Below, one piece after another: positions 35,541-47,178 of a DNA stretch of 64,000 bases (positions are counted from its first letter, which is position 1; each line of letters starts with the position of its first letter). Source of the stretch: Desmodesmus armatus. Lineage: Eukaryota; Chlorophyta; Chlorophyceae; Sphaeropleales; Scenedesmaceae. Where the stretch lies: NCBI GenBank assembly GCA_007449985.2, contig VIIQ02000896.1, positions 62,001 to 126,000 of the forward strand. The letters are read 5' to 3'. The notes below the pieces were generated by a model. The model had not been told where the DNA came from. It searched no databases and saw nothing but the letters and a program-made list of their open reading frames with translations. Position numbers and translations under genes: made by a program.

Positions 35541-37169
35541 ATGTTGAGGACCACCATCTCGACCCGCCCACAATTGAAGGGGGCTCAGCCAAGCAAAGCC
35601 AGGACTGTGGTGGTCAGGTGAGTTATATTAGTATTTCTATGGTGGTGGCCGCCTGCAGTCATTGCGATAGCTTTGCCAGCCTGGACCTCACGTCCTGGAC
35701 CTCAGAATGTCTGCACCTCTTGTGTTTTCTGCAGGGCTGCGCCCAAAGGCAATGCCAATGCGTTTGACAAGGTAAGTGATGATCTCACCAGGCATCTTAC
35801 AGCTTTCAATTGGCACATGATGATCCCTTGCAGCAAAGCACTCTCCAGGGTGTCATACTGTGAGAGTGACGGTCGCAGCAGACACAGTGACGACCATACC
35901 AGTCAGTGTTACATGCCCCAGCTTCAACTTGATCCAGCTTTGAACTGTGCATAAGCTGACACAAGCCAGTTGTGTGGTTATGCCCTTGACCAGGCTGCAA
36001 CAGCCCTGCTGGCAGCTGGTGTGGCAATGAGCCTCACCCTGGGTGCCCCTGGCTCAGCCCTGGCCAAGCCCATTCGTCTTGCGGAGAAGCAGCAAGAGCA
36101 GGAGGCAGAACTTCAAGCACAGCTGGCAAAGGTGGAGTATGCCATCCAGCAGCAGCAGACCGCAGCACGCGCTGAGATCGTCGGCAAGTAAGTACCAGGT
36201 CACCACCGTTGCAGCAGCCTGCAGCAGACTTGGCGGCAGGTTGCGCACCAAGCAGGCGTCAGACTTCAATGGGTGTGTGTATTGTCAATGTACTGCCGTG
36301 ACAGGGGGCAATGCATGCAGCAATCTGACACATGGGCAGAACCGGGTGCTCAGCCTTTGCTCATGTTGCTGACCCTTGTGTTTCACTGCAGGCGCCAGCA
36401 GCTGGAGAACCAGGTCGAGCAGGTGGGTGGAACCCAGCAGGCTGGTCCATCACACTTGCACTTGTATGCAGCTGATTCACATGCAACTGACGCAATTGTT
36501 GCAGCGGCATTGCAATGCAGATTGTCATACAGCCTGCCAGAAGAGTAAACTTCGCAGCACCAATGCAACAGTCTGCCGTTAACTTGTATGTGCCGCATGT
36601 TGCTTGTGCAGGTTGACACTGCCATCCAGCGCAAGCTGATCGAGGAGGCAGCCAATGAGCAGGCGGCAGCAAAGAAGGGGGTGAGTAGTGGTCGCTGATG
36701 TTCAGATCTGTACAGACGTCCACGAGCGTCTGCAGAATTGCTGAACGCAGGTTGGATATGTTGGCAGGCTGAAATTGTAGACCAAACAAGCAGTTAGTCT
36801 CAGGGAATCACCACATGTCACCGTCCAGCTTGGCACCTAGGCACTTAGTCTTTTGCGTGGGCCGCAGCGCAATCCTGCCGCCGGGTTGACGATCATCCCG
36901 TGAAAACCCTGACTCAACCTCGCTGCCTGCCGTACTGGATGGTACTGCAGGATGAGCAGCGTGCGCTGCGCATTGAGGAGGAGGCTGCGCGCATCAAGCA
37001 GCAGGAGGCAGCCATCCAGGTAGCAGCAGCCAAGGCCTCAGCGCAGCTGGACAGGGAGCAAATGGTGGAGAAGGCGCGCGAGGTTGAGAAGCAGCAGGAA
37101 GTTGGTAAAGCATCAAACTCCATTATGGACCTGCTTGGCCTGACTGAGGCTGATTTGGGGATGAAGTGA
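35541..37169 (+). CDS. Small coiled-coil protein with bipartite thylakoid-lumen targeting signal
   Basis: Exons 35541-35617, 35735-35771, 35994-36187, 36392-36422, 36612-36680 and 36951-37169 give 208 aa. The N-terminus (MLRTTISTRPQLKGAQPSKA, then RTVVVRRAAPKG) is Arg/Ser/Thr-rich like a stroma-targeting peptide. It is followed by a hydrophobic stretch AATALLAAGVAMSLTLGAPG ending in SALA-KP, a typical lumenal cleavage site. The mature part (about 140 residues) is a charged helix of Gln, Glu, Ala and Lys with heptads, closing with MDLLGLTEADLGMK. No enzyme motif is visible, and I do not recognise the family. TGTAA at 37187-37191 lies only 18 bases past the stop. Confidence 0.77.
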
Positions 37170-37809
37170 TTGGGGTGGTGATAATTTGTAAGGCTGGCTG
37201 ATTCACGAAAACTGCAAAGACTCTGTCCAAGGTTGAGAAGGTGCTGAGTGTGTCCAAGCCCAAAGGACTTGAAGCAGTCCGAGGTTGTATTGCGGAAGGT
37301 AGTCGTGCTGCTGGACATGAAAAAACAGAATGACGGGGATGCATCACTGATAGTCATGATATTGGTCAGTCAGCGCGCAGTGTGCCAACCGTCGTCGGTT
37401 ATTACGACGCTGCCATAGGAAGCTGGGGGGGTGTACATATTTCGCACCCCGGTATATGGCTGTGTATTCATATCTTCAATACCACTGTCAGATTATCAAA
37501 GAAAGCGATTGTAGACGCGACTTGCTGCCTTCCACCCATCAGCGCACTCAGAATCTGTGAGTAGCTGGCTCCCTCATCTTGTCCATGTATGCCATTGTAT
37601 GCATACACGATCCCTTGGCGGCCTCGTGAATGCATTATTGGCCCTGGCGGTTGACCTGCAGGTCGCTCCAACTGCAATTGCCCAAACCTGCCCATCATGC
37701 ATGATATGGGCCATGCGCAAGACTGTTTGCCTTCCCATAGGGCTTCATGCTGGCATAAACAACAACCACATCTGTCTGTGCTGCCTGCAGGGACCCTACT
37801 GACTCCAAA
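37170..37809 (+). other. Intergenic / 5' region of small secreted protein 1
   Basis: No protein-coding exon is evident. A TGCAG acceptor-like site at 37788-37792, shortly before the next start codon, suggests an intron in the 5' UTR; the same arrangement precedes the paralogue at 40405. Confidence 0.45.
37187..37191 (+). terminator. TGTAA, candidate poly(A) signal of the lumen-type gene
   Basis: TGTAA 18 bases past the stop; the spacing is short, so it may not be the one used. Confidence 0.3.
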
Positions 37810-38202
37810 ATGACCCAGCGCTTGATGTGCATCCTTGTGCTGTCGGTGCTGCTCACAACTGCCCTTGCCCGCAACCTGAAAGGCTCCGAGCCAGCCCTCA
37901 ACATCCAATTTCCAGGTGGCTCCGTCACTGGTGGAAATGGCAAACCTCTGGAGGTTGTTTTCCCTGGTGGTGACGTGACAGTGGGCAAGAAAGACGATGG
38001 CTGCGGCGAGGGGACTGTGGCGGTTGATGTGAACCACCCTGCGGGGGGTGTGGGAGTTCAGGGCGGCAGCGGCTGCGAGCCAGCCACGGTGGAGGTTGTG
38101 GCACCTGGCACGGCTGTAGCTGTTGAGAAGGATGGCTCAATGGCGGCCACCGTTGACGTCAAGGCACCTGGCACAACAGTGGAGGTGGAGAAGTCGGGCT
38201 AA
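37810..38202 (+). CDS. Small secreted repeat protein 1 (130 aa), unknown family
   Basis: The intronless reading frame starts with a clear signal peptide (MTQRLMCILVLSVLLTTALA, then RNLKG). The mature protein consists of five short repeats of the pattern hydrophobic-x-V-x-x-P-G-x-x-V-x-V: LNIQFPGGSVTGG, LEVVFPGGDVTVG, VDVNHPAGGVGVQ, VEVVAPGTAVAVE and VDVKAPGTTVEVE. Alternating Val suggests beta-strands with a turn at Pro-Gly. Two Cys (about residues 62 and 86) could form a disulfide. No enzyme motif is visible. A paralogue lies 2.2 kb downstream in the same orientation. An extracellular-matrix, cell-wall or periplasmic role is an inference from the signal peptide and repeats only. Confidence 0.72.
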   Translation: MTQRLMCILVLSVLLTTALARNLKGSEPALNIQFPGGSVTGGNGKPLEVVFPGGDVTVGKKDDGCGEGTVAVDVNHPAGGVGVQGGSGCEPATVEVVAPGTAVAVEKDGSMAATVDVKAPGTTVEVEKSG

Positions 38203-40404
38203 AAACGCATGCTACTGGCTTGTGCAGGCTGTTCGCTGCCAATAGAAGCAGCGCTTGACCACAAGGGCGGTCCTTCTCAGCGCGTAGTGTCAAAGTATGG
38301 CAGGAATAATGGACACGCACGCACCCTCTGACACTTGCGTGGGTGATTGGTGCAGGTCAGCACCTGCCTTGTTTGGCAGCAGTAAATGTTTGATCTGTGT
38401 TGTTGAGTGCATTTGCTCAGTTCACCGTGTTGGTGCACCACCAGCATCATGAGACAGTTTCTGTGTCAGGAAACACACAGGGATGGCTGTTTGATCTGCA
38501 TTCTGTCAGGTTTGGTTGTATTTTGTCTGGGTGTGGGTCAACAGGGACTCCCTGTCACCCTCGGATGGTCGCGATTGCTGAGGTTTTGCTGACAGTGCTT
38601 TTGTACACGCTGTTTGATTGGCTGCCAGCTCTTGCCTGTGCATGCTTGGAGAAGTTCAGCGTCACATGTGCAATGCTGTTTTTCAGAGGCCTGAAGCTTT
38701 ACTTAGTCGTCCCTATGTGCCAGGTCGCATTGGACGCCCATTGTCTTGCAGGGTATGTGGGGCTGCAGCTGCTGTCAGAAGGCACTGACTGTACAGTGCC
38801 AACATGTTTAGGACACCGTCCAATGGCAAGGTTTTGGTGCTGGCTTGCACGATTGGTGAGCTGGCATGCAGCCAAGCCAGACAGCCTTGTTTGGCTTGGC
38901 TGCGCAGGTTGGAGCGCTTGTTGTGTCATGGGGGTGTCTTCAAGTTGTACAGGCCTGCTGCCACATGTTTCGGTGCACTGCACTGCGGATGACCCGCTGC
39001 ATCTGGCAGAGTTGTCCAAGTTGTTTGCTTGTTTAACAGCACCAGGCAGGTGCGCAAGGCATCGAAGGGTTTTGCTCCTGGAACATGCATGTTCGGCCTT
39101 GACAGAGTGCAACCAGGCTGGGCAGAACTACCATGTTGCAACTACTGCTTCAGTGCTGAGGTCGAGAGGATGCGGTCATGGGTGGCACAGTCAAATAGCG
39201 TCCATGTTCTGACTCATCAACACCATTCTGCAGCACAGCAGCCTAGGCATCATGCAATATTGGCAATTGCATGCTTCATGTGCCTCAACCACAACCATTC
39301 TAAGTGATCTTCACAAGTGAATAGTGTCAGCAGATGGAGGCTGCAGAATGCCGAAGGGCAGGGCAGCTTCCAACTACAGCAGTGATGCGCTGTGAGCTCA
39401 CAGTGCCTCGAGGCATGCCATGCACATACTGATTGTGCAGTCAGCTGTGAACTCAGCCCAAGACGCAGAGAAGCTCATGTACACGTACTGATGTCTGGAC
39501 ACCAGTTGCACCTCTAAGCAGCACTAGGAACAGCAGCACCAAGATCAGCAGCAGCAACTGTGACGCTGTGCTGCACCTGTGGGTGCAGCCACGCGCACAT
39601 GGTCATCTCCATTGTCCCCCTTTGCCTATTTATGGGCCGTTGCAAAGCTCATTGATGTGACACTTACTAGGCATAATCTTGTTCTCAACACAGCAGCAGG
39701 AACCAGGCCCCTTCAAGGCCCAAGTTGGTGCCACATTTGAAGTGCTGCCTTCAAGCCTTGGTTCAGAAAATCAACTGTGGCACCCAGGGCGTGTGTTGTA
39801 GCAAGCATGCACGGCACTGCACATCTCCATTTGGGTTCAATTCATGCTGCTGGGGTGAGAGCCATTACGAGCCAAGAAGCTGGCATCCATGCAGAGCAGT
39901 ACTTGTTTACACCCCGTCCACACCCCCGCTATCTGATCTCCTTGAATATACATTCAAATTGAGTATTGCAATGTGATCGCTGATGTATGAGCACGCCCTC
40001 TGCCCTGTGGTGTCGCCCGGCTTGGCGGTTGCTACGTGACGAGGGAAGCTGCACGTAAACGGAATGCCGGCTTCGTTGGCAATGAAGAGACTCTCAATTA
40101 CTGACAGACCATTCATAGTACGTTTTAAAGCTTTCTGACTGCCAGCAAATACGAATCAACATTCCCGCGCATCATATCGCTCGCATCGCGCCATAGTGTA
40201 CGCCTTCAGGTCCGTGTAGGCTCCCTGCCTGATCCAATGATGACTGCTGCAACGCTTATGCATTATCCATTTACAGCCAGTGTCAAGCAGTCTGGGCTGA
40301 TTGGCATGCCATGCACTGTGCACTGCAACAGCAGCAGACACCAACAGCTGTCTGCCTGGCACCAACCAACAGCTGCCTGCCTGTCTGCAGGGTACCCTAC
40401 CAAG
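38203..40404 (+). other. Spacer between the two secreted-protein paralogues
   Basis: 2.2 kb, mostly TG-rich on the plus strand up to about 39300, as in other 3' flanks here. A 271-aa ORF (38397-39212) is open, but has no signal peptide, repeat or known domain and is Cys/Trp/His-rich in a way typical of chance frames in TG-rich DNA. The stretch before 40404 is the promoter and probable 5'-UTR intron of the second paralogue. Confidence 0.5.
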
Positions 40405-40731
40405 ATGGCCCAACGCCTGGCTTGCATCCTGTTCCTGTCTTTGCTGCTCACAACCGCCCTTGCACGTAACCTCAAGGGTGCGGAGCCAGCCCTCGACATC
40501 CAATTTCCATTTGGCTCCGTTACTGGCGGGAATGGAGCCCCCCTCAAGGTGGTCTTTCCAGGTGGAGATGCCCTTGTTGGCAAGAAGGCCGATGGCTGTG
40601 GCAGGGGTACTGTGGTTGATGTGAACCACCCTGCTGGTCACACAGGCGTCTGGACCCGTAATGGCTGCAAGCAGACGAGCGTCAACGTCCAAGCACCGAG
40701 CACAAGTGTGGCTGTTGAGAACGCCGGCTAG
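40405..40731 (+). CDS. Small secreted repeat protein 2 (108 aa), paralogue of protein 1
   Basis: Signal peptide MAQRLACILFLSLLLTTALA followed by RNLKG, nearly identical to the paralogue at 37810. The mature part keeps four of the five Val/Pro-Gly repeats: LDIQFPFGSVTGG, LKVVFPGGDALVG, VVDVNHPAGHTGV and VNVQAPSTSVAVE. The repeat equivalent to VEVVAPGTAVAVEKDG or the final one is missing, so the protein is one unit shorter. Both Cys are kept (GCGRGT, NGCKQT). The start context TGCAGGGTACCCTAC...ATGGCCCA parallels TGCAGGGACCCTACT...ATGACCCA of the first gene. This indicates tandem duplication followed by divergence. Confidence 0.72.
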   Translation: MAQRLACILFLSLLLTTALARNLKGAEPALDIQFPFGSVTGGNGAPLKVVFPGGDALVGKKADGCGRGTVVDVNHPAGHTGVWTRNGCKQTSVNVQAPSTSVAVENAG

Positions 40732-42773
40732 GAGCAACAGTGGCCACCTACATCGCTGATCGGCGGTCAGCAGTAAGCACCATAGCATCGTGCATTAGGG
40801 GAACACTTCGTCTTACATGCACATGTGTTGTCTTTGAGTATGGCACAGTGACGGCAGAGTATTTGGCACAGGATTTGGCGTGCCTGCCTGGTTTAGGATA
40901 GTGGATGGGCCCATCTGCACCTGCAGCCTGCTGCAGGCTGCATGTCATTCCTGCATCAGCATTGAACCCTAGGGCCTGAGGTTGAAGCGATGCTTTCAGC
41001 GCACAACCGGTTTATTGGGTGTTTGTTGACTGATTTTTGCACAGCAAAGCAACTGGCATCAACTGAAATTTGTGTGAGGAAACCCAGCTTTGCAAGGCAT
41101 TTGCTGTCTGATGCTTGATGTTTGAACGTGAGCGGTCTAACAGCAACAAGCTGCCACAACTCAGCTCAGTGGATCAGCGCCGTGTTGGATTGGCTTCCAG
41201 TGCATGCATGCCAGCCAGCGGTCATTCCATGGGGTGCCACACGATGACATTGCTTTTATTTTACACCACTAGTTGCACCATGAGCTGTGTGGGTGGGCGC
41301 ATATTATGCATGTCTCTTGTAGGCAGGGCTGGAGCTGTGCATGAGCTCATTTTGGTATGCCCAGTTGCCACTTTGGCTGTAGGGCTGCTGTCAGGACTGG
41401 TGTGGCAATTTTGCGACTGTTCACTCACACGGCTTGGAGAAAGCAGCACTGGGGCCTTGAATGGCAAGCCCGACTGTATGTTTGTTTTTGTGGTGCTTGG
41501 TTGAAATCCTGGCAGTCAGGCATCAAGGTTTTTGTTGCTGCTTGGCCCAGTTCCTTGGCAAGTTTGAGCCTCAAACTATGTTTACCGTAGATGTCGCTAC
41601 CAGGCTGGCAGCACCTGACAGTTGCTGCCGACATGATGGACATGCACTGCTGTGCGAATTTGGGGCTGTTGTACACTGTGTGTACCACCTGCACCAACAC
41701 CCAGGTGTCACGTTGTTTGGTGCAGTGAAAGCACCAGACAGCAGTGTGAGGCAAGCCTCAAGGCTGTGCAAGGCAACCTGCAACAATACAGTCTCTCGTT
41801 GCACATGCGGCAGTGATGATGCAAGACTTGCAGCAACAGCAAGGCAGCGCACTCAGAGTGAGTGAACCAGCAAGCCAGTGGGGATGGTCATGCAACCAGT
41901 TTCAGCATGTCAAGCAACAGCTCTTACAGCCAGGCGATTTGTCCTGAATGCTACCGCCCAGAAAGACCTAGTGTAAACAATCAACTGGCCTGAGTCATGC
42001 TGTCCAGCTGCCAGCAACACATCAGGAGACACCAAGCTTCAGGAACACGTGCCACACCAGGACTTCCCCACACGGTTGCCTGCCTTGAGGCAGACATCTT
42101 GCATATTACGATCCATCCATACTGTCACAGCAGTGCACACAGCAACAATGTGCTCCCTACGACCCCTGGATATCGCTTTCTACACAACAAGGGCACAGCA
42201 GCATTGGTTGGGCATTGTGCCCGCTGTTTGGTCAGGTGGCTTTGCCTGTTGGGCCAACGTGGCCACCCAACATCCTGCTACATTGCTCCTGAAAGTGCTG
42301 CCAGTTCATGTGCAACACCCACGCCATGCCTGTACAGCACCTTGAAACAGCACTAGGGCTGTTGGGCAGCCTGTTGTGTGATGGATGCATGCATGCATGC
42401 ATGCATGCAACAAGCTGGACCCAAGATTTTGAGACACTGTGCAAGCTGTGCAGGCTTCCTGGTAAAGTTGACTTGATCCCGAGCAGTCTTGAACACACAG
42501 CTAGCCTAACCTAGCCTACTGAAACACACTTTTGACACCTCTGACCACTACAACACTGCACGTAACGCGGTCAGGATGACAATAAATACTGCCATCAAGC
42601 CCTGCTGACGGTCATGCCAAAGCAGTAACCCCCTTCCAACCACAAGTCGTGCTTGATGTAAAGCATTTATGGCGGCATCGGCCTCCCCTGCACCCCCCAC
42701 CACAGGATGGCCAACAGTACCGCATAACCTCCTGCTGTATATGCTGCACACACTCAACTTCAGGTCACAGGTG
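40732..42773. other. Convergent 3' flanks of secreted protein 2 and the C2 gene
   Basis: TG-rich on the plus strand until about 41880, then CA-rich. TTACA at 41924-41928 (minus-strand signal) and TGTAA at 41972-41976 (plus-strand signal) sit at the switch point, so the two transcripts may end tail to tail with a slight overlap. An (ATGC)n run lies at about 42386-42409. No gene is supported. Confidence 0.45.
41924..41976. terminator. Facing poly(A) signals of two convergent genes
   Basis: TTACA at 41924 serves the minus-strand C2 gene and TGTAA at 41972 the plus-strand secreted protein 2. They overlap tail to tail, implying 3' UTRs of about 0.85 and 1.2 kb. Confidence 0.35.
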
Positions 42774-43027
42774 TCAAGCGCAAGGATACTCCTCAGGGAC
42801 CGTCATCAGGGGCGCTGAGGGCTCCACAGGCACAGCAACAAAGGGGAACGCTGGTGGCGGCTTGGTGTATGGTGCCGCATCTCTAACAGGAGCCACCCAG
42901 CGGCTGCTACCCTGTTTTGCAGCTGCCTGGTCACTTGTGCTGCTGGTGCTGTAGCCTGTCAACTGCCCGGCGGCCTTCTTGCAGGTGTATGCTGGGGGTA
43001 CGGTAGCTTTGGGCTGCACCTTGGGGG

Positions 43028-43058
<31 letters not shown>

Positions 43059-46000
43059 GTCTGAGGTGTCCTGAGTGATGCCTGCATCAGACATGCCGTC
43101 ACTGCAGCAGCAAGCAGAGCAGCAGAGTAAACGCACAAGCAGCAAGGCGGCGTGAGGTTACCATCCAGACATGTCTGAGAAGCAGACACCACAAGCAAGC
43201 AGAGGGCACCCTGTTTTTACACTACGATTGCTGCAGCTCAGTAAGCGTCTGCCCCACAAGCACTCAGGCCTCTGCTTGCTTTGTGAACTTCATATGTCTG
43301 AGTGATGCTGTGCCCTACCTTACCTCCCAACGCTATCATACCCCACCACCCATAAAGCACCACCACCGCATGTGGCCCCTCCACACACCTGATGTCTGTT
43401 CCTGCGTGTGAAATGGGGTAGCTCTCAACAGGCACAGCCACAGCAGCAGCTGCCATCTCCTGCTGTGTCATGCGCTCCAGCAGCTGCCAGTTCAGCTGCC
43501 TCACTGCTGCAGCGTCCTCTTCCGCAGCTGCTGCTGCTGACATGGGCGATGACTGTGCCGACCTTGAGCCCTGCTGGCCCACCCTATCTCCCAGCAGCTT
43601 GTGTCCCTGCCTGGCACTGAACAGCGGCCCTGTGTCTTCACACTCGGCGCTGCTCAGCTGCTGCAGTAAACCCTCTGCGGCAGGCCTGTCTGGACTCTGT
43701 GGTACAGTGGGGCTTTGGGGAGCTTGACCTACTTGGACAGCTGACAATGCAGCAGGCCTGGTAATAGGCGAGCACTGGCCTAAGCCCTGCTTGCGTGCTG
43801 GGCGCTGCTGCATGGGAGAAGCAAGCTGGGATGTCCCTGCTGCTGCTGCACCTGCGACGAACTCTGGTAGGTTTGGGTAGTGCTTGAACCCCCCTCGCGC
43901 ACTCCCAGTGCTGCCACTGCTGCTGGAGTTGTTGCTGCCGCTGCTGCTGCCAGAAGTGATCTGTGTGCTGCTGCTGAAGCAAGACCGGAAGGCGTCTCCT
44001 GCTGTGCGTGGGGGGCTGGTTGTGGGGCTGGCTAGGCCTTCTAGGGCATGCATGAGCTGCTTGTGTTCCAGTAGTTCCTGCTGCTGCTGTTGAGACAGCA
44101 CTGTCAACAGCTGGCTGCAGCCTGCACTCAGTAAGGTACATGCATATGCAGAGGGCAGAAGCGATGGGGTTGGAGTGAGGGTGTGTATGTTGGTGTGACA
44201 TGCATATGTGACCGCAAGCTGGATGATTGCACCTGCTCTGCAAGACTATGGGATGGCATGTGTGTGTAGGACTGTACTGCTTGCTTGCAGCGGCTAGCTG
44301 GTGCCGACACCTCCCTCTTACCTGACTGCCTCTCCTGCTGCTGCTGCATCAGCTCCCGAAACAGAATCGCCTCCTTTCCAGCGGCATCAGCAGCATCAAA
44401 CTCCCGCAGCAGAGCGTCATAATCAGCACTCGTCTCAACCGCTGTTCCACAGCTCAACCTTGCCGTGGTGGCCTCACTATACCCTGCAGGACTGAGGGGG
44501 GCCCTGCCCACAGGGATCAACCCCTCCGGCTGTGTGCTGGTGTGCGAGAACAGCTGTGCAAGGGGCGGCAGGGTTTGAGGCTGGGGCCTGGTCAGACGGA
44601 GCCTGGTGCGGGCCTCTGTGAGAGGGCTTAGCGTCCTGTTGCTGCCAGGGTTTGGGGAGCTGCTGCTGCTGCAAGGGTCTTCTGCAGGGACTGTCAGCCG
44701 GCTCGGCCGTTGTGCCTCTGCCCTGCTGACTCTCCTGCCTGGTGAGCCTTGTGCACTGCTAACTGCTGCTGCTGCTTGTGGGCTGCCGCTGCGTCCGGTG
44801 GCACTGCTGCTGTGAGTCAGGTGGCCGTTGGCAGACCTCGCCATGCGCTGCGCACCTAGCGCAGCAGCAGCAGCAGCTGATCCGGTTGCTGCATGGCCTG
44901 ATGCACTGGCAATATGACGGCCAGCTGTGAGGGGTCCGCTGACAGGAGCAGGTTGGCCCCAGGCACTGAAGCTGGCCCTCTCTGAAGCCAGGGGCGCAGA
45001 GGCAATGCCTGAGCTCGTGCCGGTGCTGCCACGGACCAGGCCAGAGAGCGGCGACGGCGGCTGCTCGACGCTGCCAGACTGCTGCACTTGCTGAGCCCTG
45101 CTGTGGCGCCTCTGGAGGGGGTTCATGCTGGCAGGGTCCCTGCTGCTGCCGTTGCCATTGCCACCCCCAAGGCCAGCAGCAGCAGCGGCGGCTTTCTGCC
45201 CGGCTGCTGTTCTGTGTGCGTGTGGGCTGCCTCTCGGCTGTTGGACTGCCTGCCTGGTGGGGGAACAGTCCAAGGACCTGCTCTGTGTCCCGAGCCGCTT
45301 GGGGCTGCCGCTACTGCTGCTTCCCTGCTGCTCAAACTCAGAAACCCTGTCCCGGGTTTCAAGCCCCAGCAGCGCACCAACCAGCGCCTGGCTGATGCTC
45401 CCGACAAGCTTCAAACCCATGCTCTGCGCTGTGCTGGGCGTGCTGGGCTGCAACTCTGCTCCTGCACCATTCTGCGCAAGTCCGTGCTGCACTGCTAGCT
45501 GCGCAAAGGGGCTGTTGCGGCCTGTTGCTGCTGCTGTAGGGCTGACTGGCTGGTTAATGCGGCCTGAGGGGCTGTCTGGGCAGGACTGGCTTGAGTACGT
45601 GAGGGAGGGAATGTCCAGGCCGGCTGCTAGCGCACGGGATGACGTGACGAGGCCCACATCAAACAGCACGACACCGACACTCACACCTGCGAAGCCAGGT
45701 GGCATCAGATCAGGCAGGGATGGCTTGTGGCAGACACCCACGGGCGCAGCTTGATCTTTTTTACTCAAAATTTATCAGCAGCTGCTGCTGCAGCCATGCA
45801 TGCAGGCTGATGCTGACCCTGTGCCTGTGCTGATGAGGCAGTAGCCCCTCTTGCAGGTGCCGGAAACAGCCTGCATGTTGTGCTGGGGATATGCAGGACA
45901 CTCATGGCATGGTAATGCACATCTTGTGAGGATACAACCCCTGCAGCATACCTTTGCGGTTGACGAGTGCTGCTGTGGCGTTGAGGCTGCCCTCCTGCAG

Positions 46001-47178
46001 CATCACTGCCACATCCACCACTGCCTGGGCTATGAATGCACCGGGCTGCCTCCCTGCTGCATCAAAGGCCTGAGGCAGTAACAGCATGCAGAAGGGCTTG
46101 ACGGCAACAGGTGTGATGATAGGGTCGGCACAGGACTGTGCTGGGGTGTTGGGACAGTCTAGCTAGACTATATAGCAGAAGGACATCTTGTGTGTCCTGG
46201 CTGCTATCTGCAGGACACCGCTTGCGGATGCAGTTTTGGCTGCTGTCATGAGCATGCATGCGTCTGACTGTCTCTGGCAGCTTTTGCAGGCCCTGCATCG
46301 ATGGTGCCAACAGTCAGCACAGCAAAGCACCAGGGAGGTGGGACTGGGCACTGCTGCTGGTGGGGATGCTGTTGGTGGTGTGTGTCTCCTGCTGCTGATG
46401 CTTGCAAGCAATTGTGTGCTGACTTACCATGACAACAAGGTCTGAGGAAGGCGCGTATGGGAACGTGGCCTTGGTGTTCCAAACTGTCACTGCACCAGCT
46501 GCATGACATAAGACACACAATGTCACACTCTTGGATGGTTGATGCATGGGCTGGATGCACTCCTTATGTCTACACACACAGCATGACACTGTGGCCCCTT
46601 CTAACCGCAGAGCCAAGCATGCAGCTCCATAGGGCTGGCGCCCCCACTTGCTGCTGGCAGTTCATGCGTGTCAGTGTGCTGGGATTCCTGTCCTGCAGCT
46701 GGCCAGGGCTGCAGCCATGCAGCCATGCAGTGCGCAGCTGCTGTGTGGCTGCTGGGTTCACCTTTCATGACCTCTGTCTGGTGCTGCTGCCCATTGTGGT
46801 CTATGACCATGAAGGGGGCCCGCATGCCTGCAAGCACAACTCACATTGGTTGGTTGAATGCCCATAGTGCGATCTGACATGCTTTGGGATGAATTGTGAC
46901 GCTGCTCAGCACATGCCCAGCCATGTCTGCCACGTCCCCACAGCAACACTGCCGAAGGATGTGCGTGTCTGCCAGCCTCTGTTGTGGCTGCTTCAAGATG
47001 CTTCATGGTACTTACCTGTGTCCTTTTTGCTCCATATTGTCTCAATGACTGCATGGCAGAACAACAACACCACTTTAGCAGAACTGCCAGCAGCAAGGGC
47101 ACAGGTTACGGAGCCCCACACGAGGCACGTAGGCAGAGCTCTTAACCACTTACGGTGGCAGGTTAACACTATAGCCAT
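42774..47178 (-). CDS. C2-domain protein with long disordered tail
   Basis: Exons 47154-47178, 47016-47048, 46762-46827, 46428-46498, 45952-46069, 44322-45686, 43389-44121 and 42774-43101 give 912 aa, all in phase. Residues 1 to about 115 form an N-terminal C2 domain: MAIVLTCHLIETIWSKKDTG, APFMVIDHNGQQHQTEVMK, VTVWNTKATFPYAPSSDLVV, AFDAAGRQPGAFIAQAVVDV, and GVSVGVVLFDVGL as last strand. The remaining about 800 residues are Ser/Gly/Ala/Gln-rich with SP and RSPG-like motifs, Ala runs and two short helical patches (YDALLREFDAADAAGKEAIL; LNWQLLERMTQQEMAAAA). C2 domains bind membranes, often with Ca2+. Here loop 1 and loop 3 lack most of the usual Asp ligands, so Ca2+-independent lipid or protein binding is more likely. 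The partner is unknown. Confidence 0.78.
46525..46578 (+). repeat. Dispersed repeat shared with the ACR11-like intron
   Basis: About 50 bases (TGTCACACTCTTGGATGGTT ... GCTGGATGCACTCC ... TACACAC) recur in reverse orientation at about 305-358 with some 85% identity by eye. Here it lies in a C2-gene intron. Confidence 0.7.

Noticed and set aside
37468..38037. Antisense ORFs opposite both secreted-protein genes (also 40156-40788)
   Set aside because: Similar to each other only because the sense genes are paralogous; they run through the signal peptides and introns with no independent support.
38397..39212. 271-aa plus-strand ORF between the two secreted-protein genes
   Set aside because: No domain, signal peptide, repeats or splice partners; Cys/Trp/His-rich composition is what TG-rich 3'-flanking DNA gives by chance.
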